A stretch of DNA of 64,000 nt from Escallonia rubra (lineage: Eukaryota > Streptophyta > Magnoliopsida > Escalloniales > Escalloniaceae): positions 248,001 through 312,000 of the forward strand of contig JAVXUO010002007.1 in the NCBI GenBank assembly GCA_033065855.1, in the 5' to 3' direction. The first letter of the stretch is position 1. Each line of letters opens with the position of its first letter. Positions 36,090 to 47,900 of this stretch are shown in pieces. The notes below the pieces were generated by a model, which saw only the letters and a program-made list of their open reading frames with translations, had not been told where the DNA came from and did no database searches. The translations under genes were made by a program, and so were the position numbers.

Positions 36090-39059
36090 AGAATCTCGTA
36101 CCAAACACGGGACGTTTTATTAATAGTAATTTATTTTAGTAGTTTTGAAATCCATAATAAAATATATTGCATAATTTTATAATTTTATTATGGTTATTTC
36201 ATCAAAGATGGTTACTTTAATTTTTGGCTTGAACTTTCTTGTAATAAAATAAATTAATCCTTCTAGTCAAGTATCAATAAGCAATGTCCTTATTCATATT
36301 TGCTAATTTTGATTTGGTAACTATATAGATGAACAAAAATTAGAAGTTTAGTTAGTACACAAAAAAAAAAGTAAATTCTATTAATAAAGGAGAACATATT
36401 GAGATCAACTATTGCACAAGGCATTTTATTATTCTCTAAGTATTTTTTAAAAATAATTTCTACCTTTGAACGAGTTGCTCATAACGTTAATTACATATTA
36501 GTTTAATTTTGATAGAGAAAATTTTGGTCCATATATTTGTTTATAGCATGCGATTTATAATATTAATACACACGAGTAATTAATTAAGTAAGGATGATGT
36601 GCCATTTTTAGAAGCAAATGTAATCCACAAACAAAATATATAGAGAAAATAGTAATCATTGTATGAGATAATTACATAAAGTTTAAAAAGTTTAACCAAC
36701 ATGACTATATATGATAGTTCAAAACCTCATAGTAAGGACATTGTTGAACAAAATTTAACCAAGATTTCACAAAGTATACAATAATCATGTTTACTAAGTA
36801 AGATTTATCTTCATATATAATAAGATTTTCGATCTATGTTTTAGTCTACATTCATTACAATATAACTAATATATCTTTTTAGATTTTATATGCAATTTTA
36901 TTCATATAAAAATTAACATAAAATCATAAATTGTATATTGCTAATGAAGAATTTAGAATGCTTGAGAGTTTAATTACTCTCAATAAAACTACCATAGAAA
37001 AGAATTGGTTCAAAACTTTTTCAACATAAAATTAGTCGAATTTAAGAAATGCTCACATAATAAATATTTTAAATTTATACTATTTTTTTAAAAATATATC
37101 TCATATAGAATTTGTATATTATGGTATTTTTACATTTAATCAATGCGAGTAAATAGGATAGCGCAAAACTTTAGAGTAAAAAAATTACTGAACAAAATTT
37201 TTAATCAACGTATTTATCAAGTTAGATTCATATTTGATTTTACAGAATACTTAATTATGAATTTGAAATAGTACCTAATTTTTCTTATTAAATCTCTTAA
37301 GTAGTTTTTGTTTTACAGGTTAATATTTCATGTTAGAGAACTTTTTCGATATATAATATTCAAATAAAGTCAGAATATGTTAGTAAATTGGTTAGAAAAT
37401 TTTGATTGTTTCGAATTGATTTTTGGATTGCATAAGGCTTATTATTTAAATGTTTACTGTATTTGCTGATCTAATTAATTACAAAATTAAGAACTCTGTT
37501 CCAAATAATGTTTGAAGATCTTTAGCAACATTAATATGTTTAACATTGATTTTTATAACTCTTATTATATTATAAACACATTGCAATGAGGTATTATGAC
37601 CTATCGTTACATTTCTCGCCTCAGTTATTAGATATTATAGCTTAGAATCCCGAGTCAAGCTCGAGTAAGTTAGTAAAAATTATTTAAAAAGTTACAAAAG
37701 GTGTATCCACGCATAACACATTGCAAGAAACAAAAAGAGATTAACATCTTATAAAAAAAAGAAATCTACGTTTACTAAAACTAAGAAGAAATTAATTGTT
37801 GGTAAGAAATTTAAGTAACTTGTTAAGACTCTATTATTATTAAGTTCTTTTAGTGGTCCAACCTGTAACCTTTCAAAACCAAGTGTCTGAGCTTGAAAAG
37901 TTAGGTTAAGAGTTCTTTATCATTGAAATCGTAAATGTCATAGTTCATTCTTATTTTTTTTCACGAATCATTTTTTCAAGAAATCATCAACATTAAGATA
38001 CGAACGTGATAGAATATTGTTTCGTCTCATACACATTTAAAATTACAGTCTTGATTAGATGGCCATGCAATTGTTGCAGAATATTTGCTTAGGTATATAT
38101 GTTTGCTTTAGTTTATCTGAACTGTAAGTTTAAAGAATAATGATTAGATTGTGTTACAGTTTCGTCGCTAGATTTTTGTGTTCTTTAAGCTTTTGTTTTA
38201 CATTGTCAAGCAGTATTATAACATAATTTCCTTATTGTTCTTTCAACTTATAATTCAAACGAAGTAAAGCAAAAATATATGAGTATGTAAATATTACGCA
38301 AGAATTCCATGGCAATCTAATCAAGGTTTTAATAGTCTAAATCAAAGCCTAATACGTAAACATATGTCTGTAGCAGAGAGTTTAAACATTGTACAATTGA
38401 TTTTATAGATTTATAACATTTACAAATATTGTGACAATTATATCACAATTTTTTCAACAATAAATTGTAGTAAAGAGTTTGATTTGTTTTCTAAAACCTA
38501 ATATAGGGGATATAACCAGTTTGGTAATCGTAAGGTCTTATTTAAAAATGCTAATTTTTAATTCGTTTATTAAATCTATGTATCACATTATTTATTTTTA
38601 GCGATGACTATCTTATGTATATTACGTATATGACAATATATATGAATAATCATAGTACATTTAACTCAATTAGAACATTATTTTTTTCCTTCGAAATCTA
38701 ATATTCTATTTTCGTTTGTTCGACATATGAATTTTTATATTCACATTAAAGAGTGATTTTAAGAATACAATAGTCAAAATTAAGTCATAATAAGTTAGTG
38801 CATTGATTAGGTTAAGTATTAAAATGCTTATAATTAATTTTTAAATTATACAACCCTCGTTATTCTTGTGAAATTAGTCAAATTTAAAAATAAGGTACCT
38901 ATCAAAATTCAAATCAATTGTTAAACTATTTTTTTGTAAGTCTCGTATGTTGTTTAATCTTAATTATAACATCAAATTTTTTTCTAAATGGAAAGTACTA
39001 TTTCAATATATATATATATACATATGTATATATGTACATATACATATGTATATATGTAC
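36090..39059. other. A/T-rich Helitron interior
   Basis: About 3 kb with very few G or C bases, short repeated words (TTTTTAAAT, AATTAGTC, TTTAAGTA), and no open frame of note. It ends in alternating TA/TATG sequence at 39007-39059, where the next element inserted. Confidence 0.6.
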
Positions 39060-39173
39060 GGGAGCTGATCCGTTGAGAGCGTTAGCAAAATAGGAGAAGT
39101 TGCAAGCGCGATCTGGCCGTCCATCCCGAAAGATGGACGGCCCAGATCTTTTTTTTGCGTTTTTTTAAGTACG

Positions 39174-39456
39174 TCCGCTACATTATGTAGCGGACAATTT
39201 TTTGACTTTTTTTGACAATAATACCCTTTGAGTCCGTCCGCTACATTATGTAGTGGACAAGTTTTCAGATCTTTTTTCTCTTTCTGTCTTTAATGTTCTG
39301 ACAGAAATGACAGAGTCCGCTACATTATGTAGCGGACAAGTTTTCAGATCTTTTTTCTCTTTCTGTCTTTAATGTTCTGACAGAAATGACAAAGTCCGTT
39401 ACGTCCGCTACATTATGTAGCGGACAAATAGACAATCCACTACATAATGTAGCGGA
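39174..39456. repeat. Five copies of a 21-bp palindrome (left side)
   Basis: The word TCCGCTACAT-T-ATGTAGCGGA occurs at 39174, 39237 (one mismatch), 39316, 39404 and 39436 (mismatch, reversed centre). Part of the array is a longer repeat that includes TTTTCAGATC and TTTCTGTCTTTAATG, duplicated at about 39240 and 39316. Such internal repeats close to element ends are typical transposase binding sites. Confidence 0.9.
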
Positions 39457-39954
39457 CAAGTAGATAGTATATTTTCTGACACATCTCTCTTTCACGTCAA
39501 TTTCTCACTTTATCTTGTCCTTTCTCTCTCTTCTTTTCTCCTCAGTATGTTTGGAACAAGCTCAACATTCATCCTCCTGTATTGATTCAGCAACTATACC
39601 TTTTAACAAACAGAAATTCCAACTGAATGAGAGCAGACAAAGGAGCTAAGATTGGAAAGCTGGATGGAGGATTTTACCCGTATTTGGAACTCTGAAGCTC
39701 ACCGCCTGACTCCTTTAAGCAGAATCCGTGGCTTTCAATTCCTCTGTCTACTCTGATAAACAATATAAACGCACACCCAGAGAGCTAAAAGGCCAGAAAA
39801 CTCCTTCCCGAGGAAAGACTTGCCACAGTTTTTGGGATATGAAGCATATGTTTGTAGTATCAAGATGATAGGGTGGTGCTGTTCTCGAGAAAACAGAGGA
39901 AGAAGAAGAAGAAGAAGCTGTTTGGTTAGAGAGGTTCTGAATTCAGAGATGGGG

Positions 39955-40215
39955 TCAGAGATCCTCGCCGTCCACATCATCGTCGATGTCCCGGCGCCGC
40001 TTGTCCTTGTAGTCCTCCTTCAATATCTTCGCCCAGTCCGGTATGTTCACCGGCAGCGACGACGCCGTCCCCCCGACCACCGCCTCAGCCCTCTTCGCCG
40101 CTGCCAGCGGCTTCTTCCTCGAACTCACCACCGGTTTCCTGTAGTTCGGCGAGACGTCGCCGCCGCCGACCGAGCTCCACACGTTCGATTCGTCGAGCTC
40201 CAAGCCCGAGTCTAA
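39955..40215 (-). pseudogene. Captured fragment of an S40 (DUF584) senescence-regulator gene
   Basis: The minus-strand frame reads [11 protein letters not shown] near its start, later [11 protein letters not shown] followed by [15 protein letters not shown], and an acidic tail DDDVDGEDL, then a stop. The words LPVNIPDW and the basic RRRD plus acidic run are signatures of plant S40 proteins, small nuclear-directed proteins linked to leaf senescence. The N-terminus has no ATG in frame, and the C-terminal conserved block (GRTLKGRDL-like) is missing, so it is a middle fragment. It is strikingly GC-rich inside A/T-rich DNA and lies between long inverted repeats, so it is best read as transduplicated by the element. 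Confidence 0.78.
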
Positions 40216-40384
40216 CCCGATGAAAAGAAAAGCAAAGCACAGATGAAAAGAATTTATTCGGTTGTTAAAGAAGAAGCAAAGGAGGAATGGGGGAGTGGAG
40301 TGGGGACAGAGAGAGAGAGAGAGAAAGAGAGATAGTCAGAACAGAAATGAGAAAGAAAGGACAGAGAAAGAGATAGTCAGAAAG

Positions 40385-40571
40385 TCCGCTACATTATGTA
40401 GCGGACAAGTTTTCAGAGAGTATTTTTATCAAAAAATTGTCCGCTACATAATGTAGCGGACGGATTTAAAAAAAAGTCAAAACAGTAGTCTCGATAGTCC
40501 GCTACATAATGTAGCGGATTGGCACAAAGGGTATTTTTATCAAAAAATTGTCCGCTACATAATGTAGCGGA
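40385..40571. repeat. Four copies of the 21-bp palindrome (right side)
   Basis: Copies start at 40385, 40440, 40498 and 40551, mirroring the left array. Those at 40440 and 40551 sit in the same AAAAAATTG-TCCGC context. Confidence 0.9.
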
Positions 40572-40681
40572 CGTACTTAAAAAACGCAAAAAAAAGATCT
40601 GGGCCGTCCATCTTTCGGGATGGACGGCCAGATCACGCTTGCAACTTCTCCTATTTTGCTAACGCTCTCAACGGATTAGCT

Positions 40682-40713
<32 letters not shown>

Positions 40714-40717
<4 letters not shown>

Positions 40718-41110
40718 CTATATTCATATTCGTGAGTACTTTTGAAGATACAATACTTTTAAGGACATAATTGTCAAAATAAAGTCTTAATAGATTAGTA
40801 TATTATTTAGGTAGAGTTTTAGAATTATTAGAATTAATTTTTAAATTAATTTTTCTTCTAAATCAAAAGTATTATTTTCGTTTTTTATATATATGAGTTT
40901 TTACATTCATATTAGAGAGTAGTTTTGAAGATATCATAGTCAATATTAAGTCCTATTAAGTTAATATAATGATAAGGTAGAGTTTTAGAATGATTAGGAT
41001 TAGTTTTTAAATTATAAGGACAGAACTGTCAAAAAGAAGTCTTAATAGATTAGTATGTTGATTAGGTAGAATTTTAGAATGATTAAAATTAATTTTTAAA
41101 TTAAATAAGA
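40714..41110. repeat. Degenerate A/T-rich tandem units in Helitron
   Basis: Irregular repeats of AGTCTTAATAGATTAGTAT, GGTAGA.TTTTAGAATGATTA and ATTAATTTTTAAATTA follow one another three to four times; a related unit sits at 38750-38860. Confidence 0.7.
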
Positions 41111-41903
41111 CTTACTAATATAGAAGTTAATTAATCTAAAAATAAAGATCTGTTAACGTGTCATATAAAGAAACGATGATGTGTCGCGCAAAGAAGTTAT
41201 CAATGTCTTTCTCGCTTCGCTTATTATATATTATATAAATTCTATGGGAGCACGGACTATATCTCACTATGTGAAAATAAAATTCTCGCAACATTCAAAC
41301 AAATGTGCAACTAATCAGATAATAGTAGACAAACGCATATATAACATGAATAATTGTTTGCAACACTTGCCGAAAGTGTCATAAATAGAAATGGCACGTA
41401 GAAATATTTCGAAGTTACGAACACTTGACTGGTTGACCTCATTAGTGGCATTTAGAAGTGTAGGAACATAAGCATCATAGCTCATTTCCCGACACCTATG
41501 GAAGTGTCAACGATTTCCCGACATTTGCAAGAACTGTTGACGAAGTCACTTATTCAGTTTTTAGTGACACGTATAAAGTGTAGCCTTAGCCTCATTTATT
41601 TTTTCCTTAGTGACATAAAGGCCTTTGCTATCAATAGCACAAAGCAGATATTAAACTAAAAAAAAAAGCTGTAATATACAACTAGCATTCGAATCCAAAT
41701 TCTTGTTCAGAAACAAAGAAACAGCATAATATTAGAAGCACCAAAAATAATTTAAACGGTTAATTGGATCAAGAAAGGCCGAAGACTACTATAATTTATA
41801 CGTGCAATCCTTGTTTAAAAGGAAGACGACCATGGGGCGAACACAAAGGGAGAAACTTAGCCGACTAGAACCAACAAAACGACAACCATGGGCTCCTTAG
41901 ACA

Positions 41904-44900
41904 TCACCACTTTTCTCGTTCAAACCAGCGAACCTTGTCAAAGTCGGGTCCGTAATCTTCTACGCACTCTTCCACAAGCAATCTTACATCATTGGTACGT
42001 CTGTCTTTGATTCCATGCGTTTCCAAGAGCTTCATATAACAGACATAAAACGAAAAACGCTCGAGTTAAACGGAGCCTAAAATAAAGTAAATGCCCAAAA
42101 GCAAAAGAAGCAACACCAGCAAAGAATGGGCAAGGAAAGGGTTTTGGCTTTAGGGGGTATCAAATTTGAATGCAAGTAGATAGCAACATCATCTGACCCA
42201 GCCCGACAGGTTCACCCAAGTAACCCAGTGGCCAATCCGGGCTGGTTCGGCAATTAGATTGTCTATGCATTATACCACTCAATCCAGACGATTACTATCT
42301 TCCCGGTGCAAACCGACTGGTGCCTGGACGGGTTAGGTTAAAACAATTACTTTGACCCTTTTACCCAGATTTAGCTACTTCTATTAGCTCCTTCTTTCTT
42401 ACAAAATACACAGTCCCTTCTGGTCCTTACACACTAACCATTATTGTACTGCATGGTGCTTCCACATAAGCTGCAGCCTCCATTCCTCTGGCTATCCACA
42501 CTAACCATTAGTCTAACTCATCAAAGCTTCAAGTTTTTGAGTTCAGGCAAGTTATTTTACTACATATAAGTCCCTTTCCAATGGTTAATTGATAGTGATC
42601 ATGGAATACATCTAATCTACAGGACAATTTCAGTGAATCCAAGACTAAGCTTACTGAAATCACATGGCAATAACATTAAGATATCAAAATATGACTTAGT
42701 TTTTTTAACTCTTCCATTTCCACGTTTACTGCATCTAACTCGAACAGTCACATTACCGTTTCTTTTTCCAGTTTTCAAAGTTTGAAACCTCTTTTCAAGT
42801 GTGATTCATTTGTTAGGAACTAATAAGGCTCTGATATAATAACTACATTAACTTCATGCTTCATATGCGCACATCATAAACATTTTCCATGTATTCAGTA
42901 CGTTTTTTTCTCCGTTTCTTAGGTGCATCAGCATTAGCACTACTATACTGACTTATGTTTTATTATGGCTAAGTTTCCATGGCTTCCTCTGGAACATCCA
43001 AGTGAAGCCACTATTGTTGGTTCAATTCAAACAGGCTCCACACCATATTCATCTTCTCGGCAAACTGCAGAGGGAAAAGTGGCCCAGCATGGGCACATTT
43101 TTTTTGCATTGCGAAGAAGTCATAAAGGGTGGTTGGCAGGAGAAGTGGGAGCATGTACGAGATGTCCAGACCATGTTAAGCATGAGATGAAAGCATACTC
43201 GTAAGTTACAGTCAAAAAGAAAGAAAAAGCACAGCAAGATTATGAAGGAAAAAATCATTATGGACCAGGGCTTAGGGACTATGAAGAGCAACAGTACGTG
43301 ATAGAAGATTACGATATTGAGTAAATGCCATCCTCTTTTATGGCCCCTCCAAAAGGTAAGGTCAAGTCTACTGGGGTGTGTCACGTTGTTGGGACTAAAG
43401 TTAAAACCATCAGCACATACTTCAGGCGTTACGACTACCCCAGGCTCACAACCTACAATCAGAAGTGTGCTGCAAACTGAGACAAAAGTCTGATATTCCT
43501 CTTAACTGCTGTGAATGTAGTGTCAGTTGATGCTTGACGCTGTTGCAAGTTATGGTGCTGGTTACAAGGGCCTCAGGTACCATGACATCCAATTCCTTCG
43601 GTTACCTATATTACATGGACTCGGGACGAGTGTCCGATTCGGATACGTGTCCAATTGTCGGATTCGTCTAATTCTCAAAACCCAAGACACGGGGACACGG
43701 CAAAATATTCCTATCTATTCTTGTATTTTACTTATTCCTGAATCGACAAGGTGTTTTAAGTTACACATATCATTTTAATTTAAACTGAGATCATCTCAAA
43801 GCAATAATGAACTAAAAGATATACTATAATATAGTGTGCTTAGTGGCATATCCTACGGGATGTGTCGGACACATATCCCATACCCATGTCCAAGTGTCAA
43901 GTGTCCGACACGAGTACTTCATGCATTTTGAAGAGTCCATGTAACTCAGTTGGTTACCTATCGACTGAAAATGTAAAAGAGCTGAGCAACTTAGTTGACA
44001 AATTTTGTGCCATGTGGAAAGAGGCCGGTTGTACTATCATAGCCAATTAGTGGACAGATCAGTGCAGAAGAACCACGATGAACTGTTTTTCTTTTTGTCC
44101 AAGAGGGTTGTCTTTCTAAAGTCTGTTTGATGCTGCCAATGCTTCAAAGGCAATGGAGTTGTTATATAACCTTTTCAGGGAAGTGCTCTAATTTGTTAAT
44201 GCAGAAAATGTGCTCCATATGCTTGCGAGTAGTGCGCAAGCTATGTAGCTGCTGGAAGGCTACTAGAACAGGAGTTTTGCATGCTAGATTGTTCACCATG
44301 TACGGCACATTGCTTGAGTTTGATGTTGCAAGACATTGGAACATCTGAAGAGGTGAGTAGTGTGTGTCCCATGCTTTAAGTGTCACCAAGTGGGAGATTA
44401 TGTAAGATCTTAGAATGGCCATAATATTCACGACAGTCATGCAGTCAGGCCGGGAGAATCCCAAGGCAGGAATCCTGGCATGTAGTATCTCCTTCTCAGA
44501 TTAAGTGGATGCGTGAAGCAAGGAAATATGCTCCCATCAATCCAAAATCATGGCTCGTGTTTTAGGGAGGCAGCATCTTTACCTGCCTTCTATTCAGTAG
44601 GTTTAAGCAAGGTTTTGGTTCGTGAGTCAAGTCTGTTGGTCTCTGCTGATACATCCAGAATCCAAAGAATTCATGATTTCTCGCATTCATATTTCATAGG
44701 TTGCTTTGATGGTGCTCCTGGTTCAATTAATTAAGTTGCAACATGAGCACCTAGGGTGAGGAATGTTCCTTCAGGCATCTGAGTCTCTAAGCTGGGAGAT
44801 CAGAGGTGTCTCCTTCGTTCCCCGTCACAGGTGGAAGCTAAAAGAATTTTGAAGGGAGGCACTAAATCCAAAGGAAGGTAAGACTTGCGTAAATGTTTGG

Positions 44901-47900
44901 TCACCAAATTTTGGTAGAGTGGGTCTTTGGCATTGCAGGAGTTCCCGGTGTTGTCCTTGTATAGGTTCCTTTTCACCTGCGGTGTTCATCTTTGTTCCGA
45001 GTTACTGGTGATCTGAGTGGAGTTTTCTGAAATTGGAAGATGAATGTGGTCAAATTTTGTATAGGATTAGAATATTGGTGAAGGAAAGTAGGGAGATTTC
45101 CAGGTCTGTGACTGTGATTGATGACAAGAGGTGTTTCTTAATTTCCATATGTGATGAATCTCTTCCATTGTTTAATAGCCTCCACTTGATTTGGCGAATA
45201 ATTTGAAGAAGGAATACGTTAATATTCGAGTTATGCGGTTAAATTGAGAGAAGGAAAGAAGCTGATCCCTCTGGTGCTGTGGAAGGGCCGGAAAAGAAGA
45301 TGGAGTGTCACGCGCCTGTGGGTAAGTGAGGAGGCCGTCGAAAAGAAGATGGAGTGTCACACGCCTGTGGGTAAGTGAGGAGGCCGTCAAGTCAGCGATG
45401 GCCCAGGATTCTAGAGAGAGTTATGTTAATCCAGCTGTTACAGATAATTTTAATTCAAATAAGTCTGTCAAGGAGGAAGGGTGCATTAAAAGAAGGCCCA
45501 ATGGTATCTACAGTTCTACCTATCTCCAATTATAGGCCCAAGCTTCCTAAAACTACTTCTAGTCGCAACTCGTATCACATGTTGTCTGACTTGGATTATC
45601 GGCAGCGGCAAAATCCCTATCGTAAGCGTGTGCAGCAAAAACCAATAGCTCAGCGCAAATATCCATCCTCAAGCCCAATCAGTTTTCTGTTCTTTCTGAA
45701 CTTGATGTTGCTCTGGTTCGTGAGCTTTGAAACAGTGATAGGTCTTCTGGTGCTTTGAAAGATAAAATTCCAGAGATGGACTCTGGTAAGGTAGTGATGG
45801 GTAAGTCAAGACTCCAACAAAGGCCTCGCTCCTTTTCGTCGGGAAGCACTTGGAGAATCTCATCATATCGGCCAACGCAATTTTTTGGTGAATGATTTCA
45901 CTCTTAGTAAGAGCATGGGCAGTATTTACAAGTAGAAATTCAATAAGTTTTTCAAATATTATTCTGTAACAACTTCTGGTGGTGGTATTAGAAGAGAGTG
46001 GTGAGTTAAGCAGAGATATTATCCTGTTCTTCCAGAGGGGTCACACGGTGATTGGAAGCAAAAAATGGGTTGATAAAATCTGGCAATGTGTTTTTTAAGG
46101 TTATTGGAGGCGTTTGAATTGTTCAAAGGAAATTGGCAAAGAAGTCACGAGGTGATAAAACGAAGGGTTCCTCTTTGTCAAGTGACTTAAAGAGGTTAGA
46201 GTGGTCAATTAACTTTGATGCAGTCGGAAAGCAAGTGGAAAATTCTGTGGAGCGGAGTGGGGCAGGGTTGTTTTCTTCTTCTCGTTGTTAAAGACGAGAC
46301 TTCATCTATTAGCGTGGAATTTTCGAGGCTCGATTCTTTCAGAAAAAGAGTGAAGCTGAAATCTGTGATGGAAGTAGTATCGAGTTATTACTCGTAGCAG
46401 AGATAATCATTTGGGTCGAGTAGTTACGAGAGATGCTACTCTGACAAGGAACGAGGAGATCCAAGATGGCATTGTTACCTTTTTTGAGCACTTGCATGAG
46501 GAGAATTTGGTCCGAAGACCGGGAATAGATGCTACGCCTTTTCCGACTATCACTCAAGAGGACAAATAGAGAATGAAACACCCTTTCGCAGAGGAGGATG
46601 TTGAAGAGGCTCTTGCAGCAAGTTGTGGGGGCAAGGCTCCACTTTAACATGCCTTTCTTTCAACATTGTTGGCAATTGGTTAAAAGGATGTTGGCAACTA
46701 GTTCTAATGCATGTGGCTATACAAATTCGGACAATGTTGGAGCCGAAGATTGATACTTTTGAGGCGATTATAATTCTTGGAGAAGCAGCACTCAACGGCA
46801 GAATCAGAAAAATTAAAGCTTGCTAGTGCATCTTCTTCACTCAGTGAACATCCTATCCTATGCTTAGCTGAAATTAATATTTATTCTAGACGAAAAACTT
46901 TGATGTTTACTTTTCCAGTTTAGTTTATGATTTATTATTTGGCTTTTACAACTTTAATAGCATCTCACTTTTCATTATGCCCATTACTGCTGCAAAGATG
47001 AAACTATCTCTAGTGTGAGCTATGTTACATGAACTCGGTACGACTGTCCGGGTCGGATAAGTGTCCAAGTGTTGAATTCGTCTAATTCAGAAAACTCAAG
47101 ACACGTGGACACGGCAAAATGTTCATATTTATAATTGCTTTTTAGTTATTTCCAAGGCAAAATGGTGTTTTCTATCGTGCACTTGGTTTTAATTGACTAC
47201 TTGTCTCATCTCAAAGCAATAACAAACTAAACAAAACACTATAAGATAATGTTCATCATGGCATATCCTATGAGATGTGTCGGACACATCCCATAACCAT
47301 GCCCAAGTGTCGAGTGTCCGACACAGGTACTTCACGCATATTGAAGAGTCCATGTAACATAGAGTGTGAGGGTGATGGTCATGTCTTAGAGTAATTAGCT
47401 GACACATATATTCATTATGCTATTTTTCATATTTATATGGACTAAAAGGTTTTCTTATTAGGAAAGGTCCAACCAGTTAGCCTAGCAATTGAACCAGTAA
47501 CTCAGACCCTTCACCGAGTTGATGTTTGCATCGAGTCTGACAACTATGGTAGACATAAGTTGGTGGCTTCAAAGGGGGGAGGGTAGACTTTGCATAAATG
47601 AAAAAACAAGTTAATACATACTTCCTTAAACCTTTTAAGATGCACCCTGCAACTTAGCTTGCCCGGCCGATATTTGCGCATATGTTCCTTTGCATTTTGT
47701 TGCCAAACCACCTGTTTATCAACGGTACTGGCCGAAGCCGGAGAAGAACCTGCTGGATTTGTATGATGCCCGCCATACAATAGTAAGTTACAGAACAATG
47801 TCAACGAAGTAAGAGAAACATAAAGTATGCAAACTGTGTAAGGCGACTATGTCACAGAATCTATAACCACAATGTATAGCGACTGTCTCAGAAGACACTT

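Larger units (their letters stand above)
39060..40684. mobile_element. Long-TIR element carrying an S40 gene fragment (Pack-type)
   Basis: Terminal inverted repeats of about 190 bp and near-perfect: GGGAGCTGATCCGTTGAGAG at the left and the complement of GGGAGCTAATCCGTTGAGAG at the right, continuing through GATCTGGCCGTCCATC. Flanking 9-mers TATATGTAC and TATATATAT agree at 7 of 9, which would suit a MULE but may reflect the TA-rich site. Inner ends carry nine copies of a 21-bp palindrome. The middle is host-like: a GC-rich S40-type coding fragment (39955-40215) and unrelated sequence at 39540-39950. No transposase. This layout is that of Pack-MULEs and other Pack-TYPE elements. Confidence 0.82.
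36083..41239 (-). mobile_element. Helitron-like element, minus strand, inside CACTA-1
   Basis: Comparison with CACTA-2 shows a clean insertion: ...TTTTTAGTA|CTAG and ...ATATAAA|TTCTATGGG here, against an uninterrupted TTTTTAATATTCTATGGG at 63639-63656. Insertion is between A and T, as Helitrons do. On the minus strand the 3' end is ...GGGCTAG preceded by a GTCCCGTG-containing stretch, and the 5' end is A/T-rich followed by AAGCGAAGCGAG, common for plant Helitrons, although the canonical first TC reads TT. The hairpin before CTAG is weak. The interior (36090-39050, 40690-41235) is extremely A/T-rich and no Rep/helicase is present. Confidence 0.72.
33718..41612. mobile_element. CACTA-type element (CACTA-1), with nested Helitron
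   Basis: The left end reads CACTATAAAAAAAAGGGG and the right end TTTTTTCCTTAGTG, inverted CACTA ends with A-rich tracts. Subterminal regions carry repeated GACACTT (left) and AAGTGTC/AGTGTCA (right), as in En/Spm-like elements. Flanking triplets CCA and ACA are an imperfect 3-bp duplication. Without the Helitron at 36083-41239 the element is about 2.7 kb, with no transposase recognised. A related copy lies at 61690-63994. Caution: both copies share ACATAA after the right end, so either the boundary or the idea of independent insertion could be wrong. Confidence 0.7.

Noticed and set aside
39735-40215. Plus-strand 131-codon frame over 39820-40215
   Set aside because: It lies antisense to the S40-like frame and its Arg/Pro-rich composition is a shadow of that GC-rich coding sequence.
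39174-40571. Regularly repeated 21-bp palindromes as a CRISPR array
   Set aside because: Plant nuclear DNA, spacers are irregular and partly repeated, and the copies are mirrored at the two ends of a transposon.
45375-45758. 127-codon plus frame
   Set aside because: It overlaps a 49-bp tandem duplication in LINE debris and shows no domain.
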